From NCBI GenBank assembly GCA_015680905.1, contig CM027380.1:18680001-18744000 (forward strand): a stretch of 64,000 nt of DNA, read 5' to 3'. Source of the DNA: Coptis chinensis (lineage: Eukaryota > Streptophyta > Magnoliopsida > Ranunculales > Ranunculaceae). Below, one piece after another: positions 23,579 through 35,169 of this stretch (position 1 is the first letter of the stretch; every line of letters starts with the position of its first letter). Both the position numbers and the translations under genes were made by a program. Below the pieces are notes generated by a model. It worked only from the letters and a program-made list of their open reading frames with translations. It was not told the origin of the DNA and did not search any database.

Positions 23579-23639
23579 GAGAGACTCACATCGTCCCTTT
23601 TAGGCGCCGGGGCGAACTTGCCTCAACTTTATCCTTACC

Positions 23640-24401
23640 TTTCTTCTTACCATCTTTATTGTTATCTTTATTGGTGAGGAACAATTACTTATGTAATGTC
23701 CATTTTATCGCAATTGTAGCACTTCACATGTTTTAACGACTTTTTGACTTGGACCTAGACCTCTCATTGCTTGTATAGGCCTTTTCATATGACCTTCCTC
23801 TTGCCACTAGCCCCTCGACCTGCATCAATGTTATTCTCAACTTGTGTCTTCTTCATCAACTCATAACAAAAATCACACTTTGAACATCGTCAAGATCAAC
23901 ATCTTCTCTATTCATAAAAGTAGTCATTAGATGCTTATAGCTCTCGGGCAAAGAGAATATTAAACATGCCGCTTGATCCTCATCCTCCATATGCATACCA
24001 ACATTCAAATAATCCGCTAGGGCGTTGTTTAAACTCACAAACGCGTGCTCTTGCATTGTTGAACCATCCACTATCATGTACCGATAAAGACGATTCTTAA
24101 GGTACATTTTGTTCATCCTGCTCTTGGTCATATACATAGTTTCTAGCTTGAGCCAAATATCGGCAGCGGTATTTTCTCCCATCACACTATACATGGCCTC
24201 ATTAGCAAGACACAACCGGATTGATGAACAAGCCTATAGATCGAACTCTTCCCAATCATCATCACTCATACTCGCCGCCTTTGCTTTAATCCCCTTTAAA
24301 GCCTTGTACAAACCTTGTTGGATGAGGATGTCCCTTACTTGGACTCTCCAAATCCCAAAGTTATTCTTCCCATTAAACTTCTCTACTTCAAATCCTGACA
24401 T
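23640..24401 (-). pseudogene. Copia-4 gag remnant
   Basis: It starts MSGFEVEKFNGKNNFGIWRV at 24401 and is broken by a stop after about 56 codons. It then continues at 23856-24215 (LETMYMTKSRMNKMYLKNRL, then LPESYKHLMTTF), the usual Copia gag fold region. A basic, cysteine-containing zinc-knuckle remnant is expected near 23640-23720 but is not cleanly readable. Confidence 0.8.
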
Positions 24402-24515
24402 CTTAACCCCAAAGAATTTCAAGTCGAATTTTATCCCAAAACACCTTGTCTATACAAATTTGTCTATACACTATATGTTCTTTACCAAAACTTAAAATCC
24501 TAGGTTGTATACCTC

Positions 24516-24527
24516 GCTCTGATACCA
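24516..24527 (-). promoter_or_regulatory. Copia-4 primer-binding site
   Basis: The + strand reads GCTCTGATACCA, the complement of TGGTATCAGAGC, two bases from the 5' LTR. This is the full initiator-methionine tRNA match and sets the element's orientation. Confidence 0.9.
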
Positions 24528-24529
24528 AT

Positions 24530-25090
24530 TGTTGTGAATAACTAACTGTGGAAACAACGTTATCCACTACAAATAGATTAACTGTACACAAGGATTGATC
24601 CTTCTCTCTAGACAAGACTTCAACACTCTCCAAGTACTATCCCAACACTTCTCAATGTCAATTAAACAAGCATATAAAGTAAAACAATTAATGTAAAAGA
24701 GAACACACTACAAGACAAAGATATATCGTGGTTCGGCAATTTGCCTACGTCCACACTGCGAGTTCCAAGCTTTACTAGATGTCTAGAGTAACATATTACA
24801 AGAGCTCTCAATTCACTCACAAAGAATGAACACACAACTCACTAAGAATTTCTCTCTTACAATCTCTCTCTTTCTTGGTTTTGGTTGGGTTAAGTTTTTA
24901 CAGAAAAAACTTATACTTATATTGTTTCCGAAAATAGTCAAAGTCATGCTGAAATATGGTGGGGCGCGGGAGCGCCCTTGGCCAGGCAAAAGTCAAGCGC
25001 GCGCTTCGCCTAACAACCTGTTCGTTTGCCAAAGAGAGGAGCGCGGGGGCGCCTTTCGTGAGAGAAGAAAAAACTCCTTTTTTCTCTATA
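24530..25090 (-). repeat. 5' LTR of Copia-4
   Basis: 561 bp, similar to 19739-20325 but with a different, GC-rich stretch at about 24955-25050. The outer end is followed by the TSD GTTTG. Confidence 0.9.
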
Positions 25091-25489
25091 GTTTGCAACT
25101 ATTGCAAAGGGGAATCAGAGGTCTATAAATGAGTGCTTTGATTCATTCTTTCATCACATAATTCAGAGAGAAAGAATCAGGAGTCTCGAAGTGATTTTGT
25201 GTTTTGGTTTCATTAAGGAAACCAAAACTTAGAAGAGTAAGAGATAGAGAGCTTTGTAAGGGTTTATCATCTTTAATAAGAGAAACAGGTGTGCTCTTGA
25301 GGGGCGTAGGGCAAATTGTACGAACCTCGTGAAATTTTTCTTGTTGTCATAATTTTGTCGCATTCATTTAAATTCTCTTGTAACGTTCTTGTTATATTGC
25401 TTCCAAGATCCTATTTATTTTTCGGGGTTGTTCCATTTACACCCTAACAAAAGTATACTTTGCTCGTATTTTTTCACTGTCGACATAAT

Positions 25490-26180
25490 AACATGCAATG
25501 AAATGACAATCGTGACAATGTAACAATTCAATTCCATGTTCTTGTGAAATTATTTTGTAGGTAATTAATAAACAAATATTTAGAAACTTCAAAGCTTAGT
25601 TGGAACCAGACCCATGAGGCATTAACGTTTCATTGCCTTGTTAAGGATGAAACCCACAGACACCGACTCAGATCACTTCGACTAATGAACCAAGAATATA
25701 ATACAGAGGTAAGGTTCATTTTCCAAAAGTTAGGATCCTCGCACATATATAAAATAGGTGGAAGTAGCGTGTCTTAACTCTTAAACAAAGAATTTGGGAT
25801 TGAAAAGAGAAAAGGCGCAAGAAAGAGATTAATATGTACCAAGTACTTTTGAGCCAGAATACAGAGATAAAGGATTTGGAAAACTTAAAACTGTCAGTCA
25901 TCAGAGTTGCTTTAAAAGCAGAGTACGCCAACGATCTGGGAGCCAAATCGCTACAAGTTCCAGTAGCAGCCATGTGAGGAACCACAGCCTAGATTAACGG
26001 ACCTATAAACAAAATAACAAATAAAAGTATGATCGAGGAGCTTCACTCCATTAGCCACAGTTTATAAAACTATGATGACATCAGCGTTGATTAAGAGCTT
26101 TATATTGCATCACAGAGGATTGTTTTCAGAGACTTCAATATTCCCAACATATAAGCGGTTTGAATAGATGGCATAACTTG
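25490..26180 (-). pseudogene. SDR copy 2: exon 3 and exon 2 relics
   Basis: 25608-25670 matches the C-terminal end of the SDR coding region (stop codon complement within CATTAACG, with GFILNKAMK readable). 25862-25995 matches exon 2, with VVPHMAATG, DLAP and AYSAFKATL-like words in the reverse strand; the catalytic-site Tyr and Lys codons are still visible in a changed context. Most of exon 3 and all of exon 1 are gone, and intron 1 is cut to under 200 bp before the 5' flank begins at about 26220. Dead relic. Confidence 0.75.
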
Positions 26181-26219
26181 ACTTAGGGGGTGTTTGTTTT
26201 TGGTTTTGTAAGTGCTTAC

Positions 26220-26900
26220 TACTTAAGAAAATATGTATCAATGACCAATGCTTCATAGTTTAAACTTTGACAAGATTGAGGCACCTTCAAGTCTCCAATA
26301 GTCGACAAATTCGCATTGACATATATTTTCAGCCCTGCATCCAGCTCGAACATCAGCGCCCATATCTCGGCCACAAAAATCAAAACAGGCTCCATGTTGT
26401 CATGTTGACAATTTCGTATGTATAGCTGATGGATCGGGCAATCTTCTGGCTCTCCTTTGCACATGTAAAATGCCAAATGTAAATTTCATCTTACTGCCAA
26501 AATCAAAGTATGTCTCAGTTCATCATACCATGTAAAACATAATAATTGCCAAGTAAAGTTTTTATTAGGTGCGAAGTTCCAGATCATGGTACCACATCAT
26601 GATCATAAGCTCCTTCTATAAGATTCTTGTAAGTTGAAAATGGAATACTATGTATACGGTATTCACCCTAACGCGAACTTGAGCTGTAATGTGTATATGA
26701 CAACAAGGAAGACCAGGTTTGGACACTCGATCAGTTGTTGTATTGTAGGAAGTTCATAGTTTCATGGAGATTTGTGTGCTTAATTAACCAGACAGGATTT
26801 AGAAGGTATACTTTTAGCAACCAAGGCTCTTAACTAGGTGAAGTTCATTAGTATAGATTTGATTAAGTGCATTACTAAAGAGAAACAGAATGTAGACTTT
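26220..26900 (-). repeat. SDR copy 2 5' flank
   Basis: Closely matches the reverse complement of 59450-60135 upstream of the intact SDR gene. Both copies can be read as a short frame containing MEPVLIFVAEIWALMFELDA, but the whole block is similar at DNA level, inside and outside that frame. The frame alone is therefore no proof of a gene. I do not recognise it as a known domain. Confidence 0.8.
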
Positions 26901-26995
26901 GGCAATACTTATGTCATTCTGGATCCTTGAGCATCATTAAAGGAATTTGAAGACCACTTGATCTATTTTATTTCTCATTCCAAGTTTCTAAGCTT

Positions 26996-27034
26996 GAGTT
27001 GAAATTGTTTTTCACTAATCAACAATTTCAACTC
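26996..27034. repeat. 14-bp perfect inverted repeat
   Basis: GAGTTGAAATTGTT at 26996-27009, an 11-base loop, and AACAATTTCAACTC at 27021-27034. A related half-unit (GAGTTGAAATATTGTG) follows at about 27082-27098. Possibly a decayed MITE end or a local palindrome. Confidence 0.7.
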
Positions 27035-27239
27035 AATGCTCAAAACATGGGATGATGAAATATTGTGAAAAATTAACTTTGAGTTGAAATATTGTGAAGA
27101 AAATAAGGAAATGGCGGTATGCATATTTTTTATTGAGGTGTTCATTGTGATGGAGAGTAGGTCAATTCCTTGAAAATGGAGAAGAACCGAGGGGCAAAAC
27201 AGTGGCTTGGACATTTTGAGGAAATGAAGAGAAGAAGGC

Positions 27240-27584
27240 TATAGCAGGGAAGAAGGCGTGCCTAGCTACCAAAACAACAAATGAGATACAGGTGCATTTT
27301 ATTGTAGTTTGTCTTGCCAAGATGACATGCTTTTAATCGTTAGATTTTGGAGTTGAGTATCGTTTTTTGTCCACGCAAGTGGAATTTGAAAAAAGATAGA
27401 TTCAATGCAAATATCGAAGCGAGCAGTTAGGTGATCATCCATTTTTTTTTACTAAAATATACATATATAGCAACAATGAAATACACATAAAGGATTGTCG
27501 TCTTATGTTTATTCAAGAATCGACTGTGATTAGTGAACCAATTTTGATTCCCTTCTCTCTTCTATGATAAAATGATACAAGATA
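27240..27584 (-). repeat. SDR 3' flank copy (unit 3)
   Basis: Matches 2755-3120 and, reversed, 63400-63632. It implies a third minus-strand SDR unit whose gene body should lie to the right. A Copia insertion at 27585 and later material replace it. Confidence 0.7.
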
Positions 27585-28351
27585 TGTTGTGTGCGAATAA
27601 AGAAAACAATGAAAAGATAAGGACAACAATGAATAAAAACAACCAAGGCACGGGATTAGGCGTCGCCAAGGAAATATTTAAACTCCTTCCAATTGGTCTT
27701 TGAAAGACAAAGCGATGGCGGCTTCCTTACAGGATTCAATGGTTTAGAGCAGCCTGACTTTGCACTAGAACAAACTACTCTCTAGAACAGCATATAACTC
27801 TTTCTGGCGGTTAAAGGAAGAAGAGAAGGAGAATAGGCTTTGGGATGCGAGTTCTATTTCTCTGAAGGGTTTCACGAGTTCTGTAGAAGTGAATGATCTC
27901 TATGGACGCACAATCCTCTTTAAATAGAGACTAGGTCGGTCACAGATATGAGAAGGACTCATACTGTTACTCTAAGTCGGTTTCCAAAAAGAGATAAGGA
28001 AGAGAAACCAACTTGAAGTAGAACACCCACCGTTTAGGCAATTGGTCAAGCCACTACCCACTATACAGGAAGCCCAAGCCGAAGCCCGAACCCGACACAA
28101 CTCGGCTTGGTTTGGGCGCGCGCGTGTGTGGCCTTGGGTGAGTTCTCCCTCCTAACACAAAAGCATTTGTACCCTAAGGGCACACCCTTATGGTAGAGGA
28201 ATTCCTCATATACCTCACTTGCTAGTGGTGGATAACCAATGTAGGACTATCTTCTTTGCACTAAAGTGGAGAGAACACTCTTTGTTCATCTCCTCCACTT
28301 TGCACACACACACACACACTAGTATTTAGAAATATACAAGAGATTCCAGCA
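27585..28351 (-). repeat. 3' LTR of Copia-5
   Basis: 767 bp, longer than the related LTRs at 50650-51208 (559 bp) and 59042-59387 (346 bp). It shares the block from AATTGGTCAAGCCACTACCC to GATTCCA. It contains a GT/GC-rich stretch near 28110 and an AC microsatellite at about 28300-28320. Confidence 0.85.
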
Positions 28352-28950
28352 ATCCCCCACTATTTCAAAATACTAATAGTCCCCCACTATTTTGGAATAG
28401 GATATTACAAAAGAAATGGGTTAACAAAAAGCTAGAGAGAATCGAAAAAACAATGCATAAGATACTGGTGCTTTACGGGCTTGAACCAGTCATAGGGTAA
28501 CATGTCTTATAATACGTGAAAGTGGTGGATTATACGTGAAAGTGGTGGATTATAAGTGAAAGTCATAGGGTAACTAGTCATAGGGTAACATGCACCCACA
28601 CTGTTTTTTCATTATATGTCGGGCTCTGCGGGTAAATTGCGCTTTGGCCCTCGCTGCGTTGCTGTGTTTCCTGAATGCTCTAGAGTACTTGCCCGAATAC
28701 TCATAAGAACCGACCAGTTCTACATTCACGTAGGTGGATATCCATCAAGTGTACATTGCAGTTAAAATACACTATCTCATTATAAAATAGACTATGGATT
28801 CCAATAAGAGTAAAATAACTCATCCTAACTCATTGCAATTCAAGTCATACAAAGTATACAAAAAATGCTATCTCGTCATAGGGTGGGATGTCTAAAAAAA
28901 GAGACGATAGCATACCAGAGCGACTAGGTGACTTGTTTTTCCCTTTGAAC

Positions 28951-29792
28951 CTACTTCATGGGATCTCCAATCACATAGGTGGGGTTGCCGTCAGTGTCGC
29001 CCTCTATCTTAGGCAAAAGTCTCATCCCCCTCGACGTTTCAACCACTTGCCTCCTGTTAAGCGGTTTGGTAAGAGGATCGGCCAAATTTAACTCTGACCT
29101 CACATAATCTAGAGCCATAACTCCATATTCCAAAGAAATGCTATAGACTTGTAGTCTCGGGCGAATATAATGCCTTTTCCCATTATACAATTTGCTCTTT
29201 GCCTTGGCTATCAAGTGCCCCGATCAGCAATACAATAAATAGGTACAGCTAGAGGCAGTTTTGTACCAATAGGAAGATTTGCCAAGAGGTTTCTAAGCCA
29301 CTCAGCCTCTGCACTTGCTTTATCTAAAGCAATAAGCTCGGACTCCATGGTTGAATGAGCTATCAAGGTCTGCTTAAAAGATTTCCAAGTTTGCGACCTC
29401 TACATAGGGTAAAAATATAACCACTAGTGGACTTGATATCATGAGAATTAGATATCCAGTTTGCATCATAATAACCCTCTATCACCGTGGAGTTTGTTTA
29501 AAATGTATGCCGTAATTCATTATTCCTCTCAAGTACTTGGCTAGTCTCTCTAACACACTCCAATGTTCATCTTTAGGATGATGAGTGTATCTGCTTAACC
29601 TGCTAATTGCATAAGCAATGTCAGGTCTAGTGCAATTCATCAAGTACATGAGACTACCAATAATTTGGGCACATTTAGACTGAAGGACACTATGTTGATT
29701 ATTTTTCTAAAGTTCACTAGTTGCCTCATAAGGTGTCGACACAGGCTTACTATCATAATAGTTAAACTTCTTCAAAAACTTCTCAACATAAT
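28951..29792 (-). pseudogene. Copia-5 RNase H and RT remnant
   Basis: The end of RNase H is readable (VMALDYVRSELNLADPLTKP, then SRGMRLLPK). Upstream, 29270-29790 matches RT/RNase H sequence of the sister copy at 52110-52610, with stops. No functional product. Confidence 0.85.
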
Positions 29793-30483
29793 TGTAAGGG
29801 GGATTTCCCATCACTGAATAGATGACACGTGTATGAGAAATAACATAAAACTATTGATGTCCAGAATGAGACAAGGACCACCGGATCAGTTCTATGAATA
29901 AATGAACTCGTGCTTCGCACGAGTGTTTAGTGGACATGTGCCAGGCACGTGACGGATCGCCATTGAGTACAGCAATTCTCCATCGTTAGGGCCCGACATA
30001 GACATGTTTCCCGAGCGAAGAAAACCGATGAGGCGATCTTTGATGATAAGGAAGGAATCCTAATGGCATATCTTGGAGAGTTACCTTTTAGATATAACTT
30101 TCCATAAACAATGAGACATTATGATCGCTAGGCGAAACTTACCTCTCACAAGATATGGTCTAGATTCAGACTTCCATATAGAGGGAATTCCTAATAGGAA
30201 GATGAGTCCAAAGATGGAAGGTAACTCACAAAGCGGTAGAGATAGCCCCTAAACCTAGGACTCTCAAAGCTCTCCCTATATAACCGGAGGGATTTTGCTC
30301 TTTAGGAACTACGCGAAAATTGGGTTTGATTCTCCATAATAAAGAAAGAAGATACATAAAATAGTCATCGACGATTCAACCCTCGAACTCACAATCATCT
30401 CATCCCTTCTCCATCTATCAAAATAGCTCAAAGATCACAAGGCACAAAGGAAGATCGTGGGATAACTTGAAAAATCTCCTACA
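29793..30483 (+). repeat. Ty3/gypsy-type LTR
   Basis: Starts TGTAAGGGGGATTTCC and ends AATCTCCTACA (691 bp), followed by a priming site and a gag-like region, so it is a 5' LTR. A second copy is not seen in the window. The candidate duplicated target ATAAT (29788-29792) has no visible partner. Confidence 0.75.
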
Positions 30484-30488
30484 TCTAG

Positions 30489-30506
30489 TGGCACCGTTTG
30501 TGGGGA
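30489..30506 (+). promoter_or_regulatory. Gypsy-element primer-binding site
   Basis: TGGCACCGTTTGTGGGGA, five bases after the LTR, is of the type used by plant Tat/Athila-like Ty3/gypsy elements. Confidence 0.75.
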
Positions 30507-33400
30507 TGAAAAGAGGTAAATATTCATTTCAAACGATTAATTTAGCCAAAAACTCTTTACCGCTTTGTGATGGCGGGGAGCAAGGAAAAAGAAAGGAGGT
30601 GTGCTACCACACGCAGTTCTGCAGGTGAGAGAAGAAGAGCACGAGACACGAAGAGGTTAACACCACTACCATGACGTGAATAACCCCTCCAGGCCAATGA
30701 CCAAAGAGCGATTAACCCGGCTCCGGTGCGATCTCCAGAAATAATGCTCAAAAGAAGCGTCAAGATGGGCGAGAATGCTTGTCCTCACCCAACCCGAAGA
30801 AACTGTTCGGGCAAGCCACACCTTACATGCTCGGAACATCAAAGGAGTAATCTTGAATGAGAAGCAGAATCGCGAGGCATTTGTATCAATCTAACATGGG
30901 GAAGGAGCTCACTTATCCGATCGATGATGACATCTTCCGAAAAGGTGGTCGCATAAAAACCCAGTAGGGGTCGGGGTCCAGTCGACGCAAGACATCCGAG
31001 TTAGAATATATCAACTCAGATGAGGACTCGACACCACGACGCCGAACCGTGAGTCAATCGGGACAAGATCGTGGGTATCGACCTCTCGGCCACCGGGGAA
31101 AAAGCCCGCACCAAAAAAGCATTCTACCAAAGAAACTACATGGGAAATTGAGAAGAATGACCAGATCCGTCAGATGCATCGGATGACGGGCAAAGGGAGA
31201 AAAATGCAAGACTCCCTTATTCAATTCGCTATAAAGGGGCGGCGATCCCCCTCGCCTTCAAGGTGATGAGGAAATTTTATCCCCGCGGGTGCACAACCAA
31301 ATTTAGTGTCTTTAGTGGCAAGTCAGATTTGGTAGATCACGATTCAGTATTGTGGCTACTAAGGGCAATATGAGATATATAACCAATGTAATGTGCCAGA
31401 GTTCAAAGCACTCGGTTGCGATCTACGCCTCAATGGTACCACAGATTACCCGAAGGCCGATCGTCCTCGAAGAAATGTCCGTGACCTTTATGAGCCGGTA
31501 TCATAAACAAGCATCAACCTAAAATGATCGATGCATTGTTCAACATCAAGAAAAAGATGGAGAGGCATCGAGATCCAACATGCAGCCGCTCATGGAAATT
31601 TCAATCCGTATAGAGTCTTGTGATAAACAAACTGCTATAATAGCTTTCAAACAAGGGTTGATGAAAACAACGCCTTTATCCGGATTCTCCTAAAACCGAC
31701 CCATGATTTAGAGGAACTCCTTGATAGGGTTGAATCTCATCTTGGCGGGAAGAAGATGTCCCGAACAGGCGTCCAAAGCGAAAATGACTAGTCGGATAGT
31801 TCCCGGAGTTCCTTTAAGAAGGGAATGGAAACTTTTCCCTCAAAAATTAAAGAGAGATCAGAATCGTGGTCGCCAAAAGGGCGAATCCCGTCAAAGGGAT
31901 GAATGCCTGTAGGCAATACCAAAATATAGCCGAGTAGTATATGGAAACCACGTAATAGCCACGTGTGGAAGGAGCTAAAAGCTCTTCCTAATGGGATGGT
32001 AAACTTCGCCTTTGAACAAAATGCCGGATGAGGTTCCGACTCGAATAAAAAATTAGAGTTACCAAATGGCCGTACCGCAGCCCGGTTCCCGGCACCATAA
32101 CCAAAGGACATACCGCAAGTTCCATAAAGTAAGGGTCACAAAGACCACATGGGACCTCAAACATGAACTTCGAGGATATGATTGAAAGAAGGTATTTAAA
32201 AGCGGTTTGTGGCAATATGAACAAGCAAATGCAAGATGATCGAGAGATCGCTGACGCCGCCTGTGATCCTCTAGGTAATCGACCTTCTAATGGCCGACTC
32301 CGTGATAAATATGATTCATAAAGCGAAAACGGCGGATGTGTCATCAAAAGGCCGCTACTGATATCAAAATGACGCCGCTGCATGATGATCATGAAATGAA
32401 ATGATTGCAGAGTTCGAGTAACGCGGAGCCCCGTAAAGATCCCGTGTTAAGTGGTTTAGGTGCTTAATTAGTTGCCCTTACCGCTTGGACCAAAACATAT
32501 AAGGATCGCATAGTCATTTCATACATATCTATCCGCGATAGATTCATAGAGAGGCAGTATCCCCGTGAGTATGAGGATTGACACCCTTTCATTTAGTGCT
32601 CGCCCGCAGACACTCTCGGGTTGATATACAGATTGAAAACAGGGATTTCAGACAAAAGATAAAAGACTCCCTTGAGAAGACCGATCTTCAAGCGAGAATC
32701 ATAACTCTAGCCTCATTTCCCTTCGCCGATAAACCCTCGCTTTTATGGTAGAAAGATGCCCTCAGATCCAAATCTTCATCCAGAGCGTAATCAAATTAAA
32801 CAAGAGACGATTGGCATCCAAAGAAGCAAGGGTGAGCTTAAAACCCTGATTCCATAATGGCATAAAAATCAGACTCTAAGGGCTTTCGGGCTTAGCATCC
32901 AACAAAGACACGCAATCTTCGTGATTCTTTCTGTTTCCGGTTAGTATTTTGTTTTTCGAATCGAGGAGCAAAAACCAAAGGGGCACCTATTTGCATATCA
33001 TCGGGTCGAACCACCACGAGGGGTTTTACTACTCGACTAAAAAGGGAAGGATAGAAACGCCACTTGACCGGCGGGGACTACGGGAGCCGTGGTCGCTTAG
33101 CCTTAAAAAGAATGCGATAGGTTTCGCAGCTCAGAGATGCAATAGAGCGAGTTTCAGCAGTTGATCTAGTTTCATCACGAAGTTGAAGCATTCTCGCTGA
33201 TGAAGCAAAGAACCAAAGCAAGGAAGGCAGTCCTTGGCTTACTTTAATGGCCCCATATCCCGGCTAGTCGCATCACGCTTTGGGTTATCTCTCAGATTCC
33301 GTGGTTTTCGCAGCCCAAACATGTGGATGGATTCTCTTATTTTGTACTTTTAGTTCTAGTTCTAACTTTATTTTCCAAAACTAATATTTTTTTTTTTTGC
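30507..33400 (+). pseudogene. Decayed gypsy gag region
   Basis: Gag-like words appear in shifting frames: a start near 30571 (MAGSKEKE), a stretch at 31245-31340 reading like FKVMRKFYPRG then FSVFSGKSDLVDH, and a segment at about 31470-31510 (EEMSVTFMSRYH). No protease, reverse transcriptase or integrase could be read up to 33400. The region is heavily broken and unusually poor in CTG trinucleotides. It is either a non-autonomous gag-only element or one truncated on the right. Confidence 0.55.
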
Positions 33401-34001
33401 TTGATAATATGATAACTCCTCAACTAATCATTATCCGTTTCTAAAGGGATAGAGATCAAAAGACTTAAGCCGCTATATTCACTGCCTAGCACCTAGTTGG
33501 TCATGGCCCATAACATATCAAGGTGCAACAAACCAGCTTCGTTACAAGATAGACACAATAAACAAACCGTGTCTCCCCGAACATAACACACCCTCCATAA
33601 CATATCAAGAACTAAGGTGATTTCCGAAGTGAAAACACATTGTATCCCTCGCCACTTCCTCTCAATGTATTTCTTCCTTCGGGGCTATGGAAGGTAATGC
33701 TTGCCCAAAGCTACCAAAGAAACCGAACCTTTTGAAAGAACATGGATTTCCAGCCAAGGTGCCAAAGACAAGAAGAGATTTTTTACTAGAACTAGCTGTG
33801 TCGCTAGCCTTAAAAAAGAATGCGATAGGTTTCAAGGGTTCGTAAGATGCAATAGAGCGAAGTTTCAGCAGCTTGATCTAGTTTCATCAACACGAAGTTG
33901 AAGCAGATTCTCGCTGATGAAGCGGCAACCAAAGCAAGGAAGGCAGTCCTCGGGTTATTTAATGGCCCCATATCCCGCTTAGTCGAGATATACACGCATC
34001 A
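33099..34001. repeat. Direct repeat pair of about 185-200 bp
   Basis: 33099-33283 and 33798-34001 share long matches, including AAGAATGCGATAGGTTTC, GATGCAATAGAGCGA and TCTCGCTGATGAAGC. A second pair (about 33540-33600 and 34005-34100) shares GATAGACACA and GAACATAACACACCCTCC. No coding function is evident. This may be 3' untranslated or subterminal transposon sequence. Confidence 0.7.
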
Positions 34002-35169
34002 CACAAGATAGACACAGTTGCAACAAACTGTGTTCTGTCACAGTATAGACACAGTTGCAACAAACTGTGTCTCCTGAACATAACACACCCTCCACACAGT
34101 TGCAACAAACCATTTTCTTTTTTCATTATAGCAAAGAAACCTTCGCTTGTTTACTTTTAAGCGGGTTCTAATAAGAACTTCTACTACAATTGTGATTGAC
34201 GCATGGACTCGCACAATTTACACCCAAAAGTATATCATCCATCTTTATCGTAGGGGATTGTTCATGCTGTCTAGAACCTAGGAGGTCATGGTTCAAGTCA
34301 GAGTCTTTATATGCTAGTGGTTGCTAGTTCCTATGGACTTACAAATTCTCATTAGGAGTTACAAACTTTTCAGGCACTTGTTAGAATGTGCAATCTATAC
34401 TCTTCAGTCTTCAGATTATCCACTATCAAATACTCTTCACAATCAGTCTAAGGAATGGTACCAGAAGTATCACCAGATACTTCACAATCTAAGGAATCGC
34501 CCAATACTTCACAATCAGCCACTATCACTGCATAATACACCACCCCAAGTGAACACCGGGTACTGTAGTATAGACACAAACCGCATGGTTGTCATTTTTA
34601 TATGAATCAACTAGTATCAATAATAGAAAATCCAATTTAAGATGCATACCAAGAAAATACTCATATCAGCTAAGGAAGGGCACCTCCGCCATTCTAAGAA
34701 AATACTCATAATCCAATTCAAGGCCAATAGCTGTAAGGCAAGTATGGCAATTCATATCAATAGTAGGGGAATGAGAGACAAAGACCAACACTAAAATCAG
34801 ATATGCCCGTGAATGCTTAATCTTTTAAAAAGTACAAGGTATCAATGTTCTATACTATTCTAAAAGTTGGCTACTATTTAGGAAAACCTCCTTAACTAGC
34901 AAAGACTCGCTTTTAGAGAGGAAGTAGCAGCTGCTATCTAGCAAGCGCCTAGACTCGCGGAGACTTCACTCTGCAACTATGACTAAAGAGACTACTAAAT
35001 TACTACCCACACCCACACCCAAGAGAAAATCCAAAGATAAAGTAATAGCACATGGGCTGAGATTTTAGGGATGATGAAGCGCAAGAGGAAGCATCGAAAG
35101 ATAGAATGCTTGTTAACCGTAAATGAATACAATTATCCAAAACCAATCAAACTAAGAAAAATAAGTTAT
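34002..35169. other. Repeat-rich spacer, no gene supported
   Basis: It contains more CAACAAACTGTGT-type direct repeats (34020-34115) and a stretch of repeated CACAATC/AATACTTCACAATC words (34430-34530). It may include the left, subterminal part of the CACTA transposon to the right, but I could not find a convincing CACTA terminus. Confidence 0.5.

Larger units (their letters stand above)
19739..25090 (-). mobile_element. Decayed Copia retrotransposon (Copia-4)
   Basis: LTRs are at 19739-20325 and 24530-25090, and the TSD GTTTG is at 19734-19738 and 25091-25095. The methionine-type priming site beside the right LTR fixes transcription leftward. Gag, protease, integrase, reverse transcriptase and RNase H follow in Copia order but are split into many frames. 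The right LTR's outer end reads ATA where the left reads ACA, a single change. The similarity is to Tnt1-like elements by motif style, which is a weak lineage call. Confidence 0.93.
19572..25449 (+). mobile_element. Probable solo LTR split by a nested Copia
   Basis: A sequence starting TGAGAGGTACGTG at 19572 and ending CACCCTAACA at 25449 is flanked by AAAGT on both sides (19567-19571 and 25450-25454). Without the nested Copia (19739-25090) it is about 520 bp. It contains a TATA box (TCTATAAATGAG at about 25120) and a leader-like stretch. No second copy or internal region is seen, so I interpret it as a solo LTR of another family. The inference rests on the matching 5-bp duplication and TG...CA ends. 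Confidence 0.5.
27585..29792 (-). mobile_element. Truncated Copia element (Copia-5), same family as 50650-59387
   Basis: The left (3') LTR is 27585-28351, followed by a duplicated purine/pyrimidine tract (CCCCCACTATTTCAAA on the + strand), RNase H and part of the reverse transcriptase. At 29792 the element stops abruptly, exactly where a gypsy-type LTR begins. The remaining part (integrase, gag, 5' LTR) is not found on the far side, so a deletion accompanied or followed that insertion. The 5 bases before the LTR are AGATA; the partner duplication cannot be seen. Confidence 0.85.

Noticed and set aside
24516..24527. tRNA-like sequence GCTCTGATACCA
   Set aside because: It is a retrotransposon primer-binding site beside an LTR, not a tRNA gene; no cloverleaf surrounds it.
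34321..34605. 94-codon frame with repeated LHNQ words
   Set aside because: The words come from a short DNA repeat (CACAATC); no recognisable domain or splice context.
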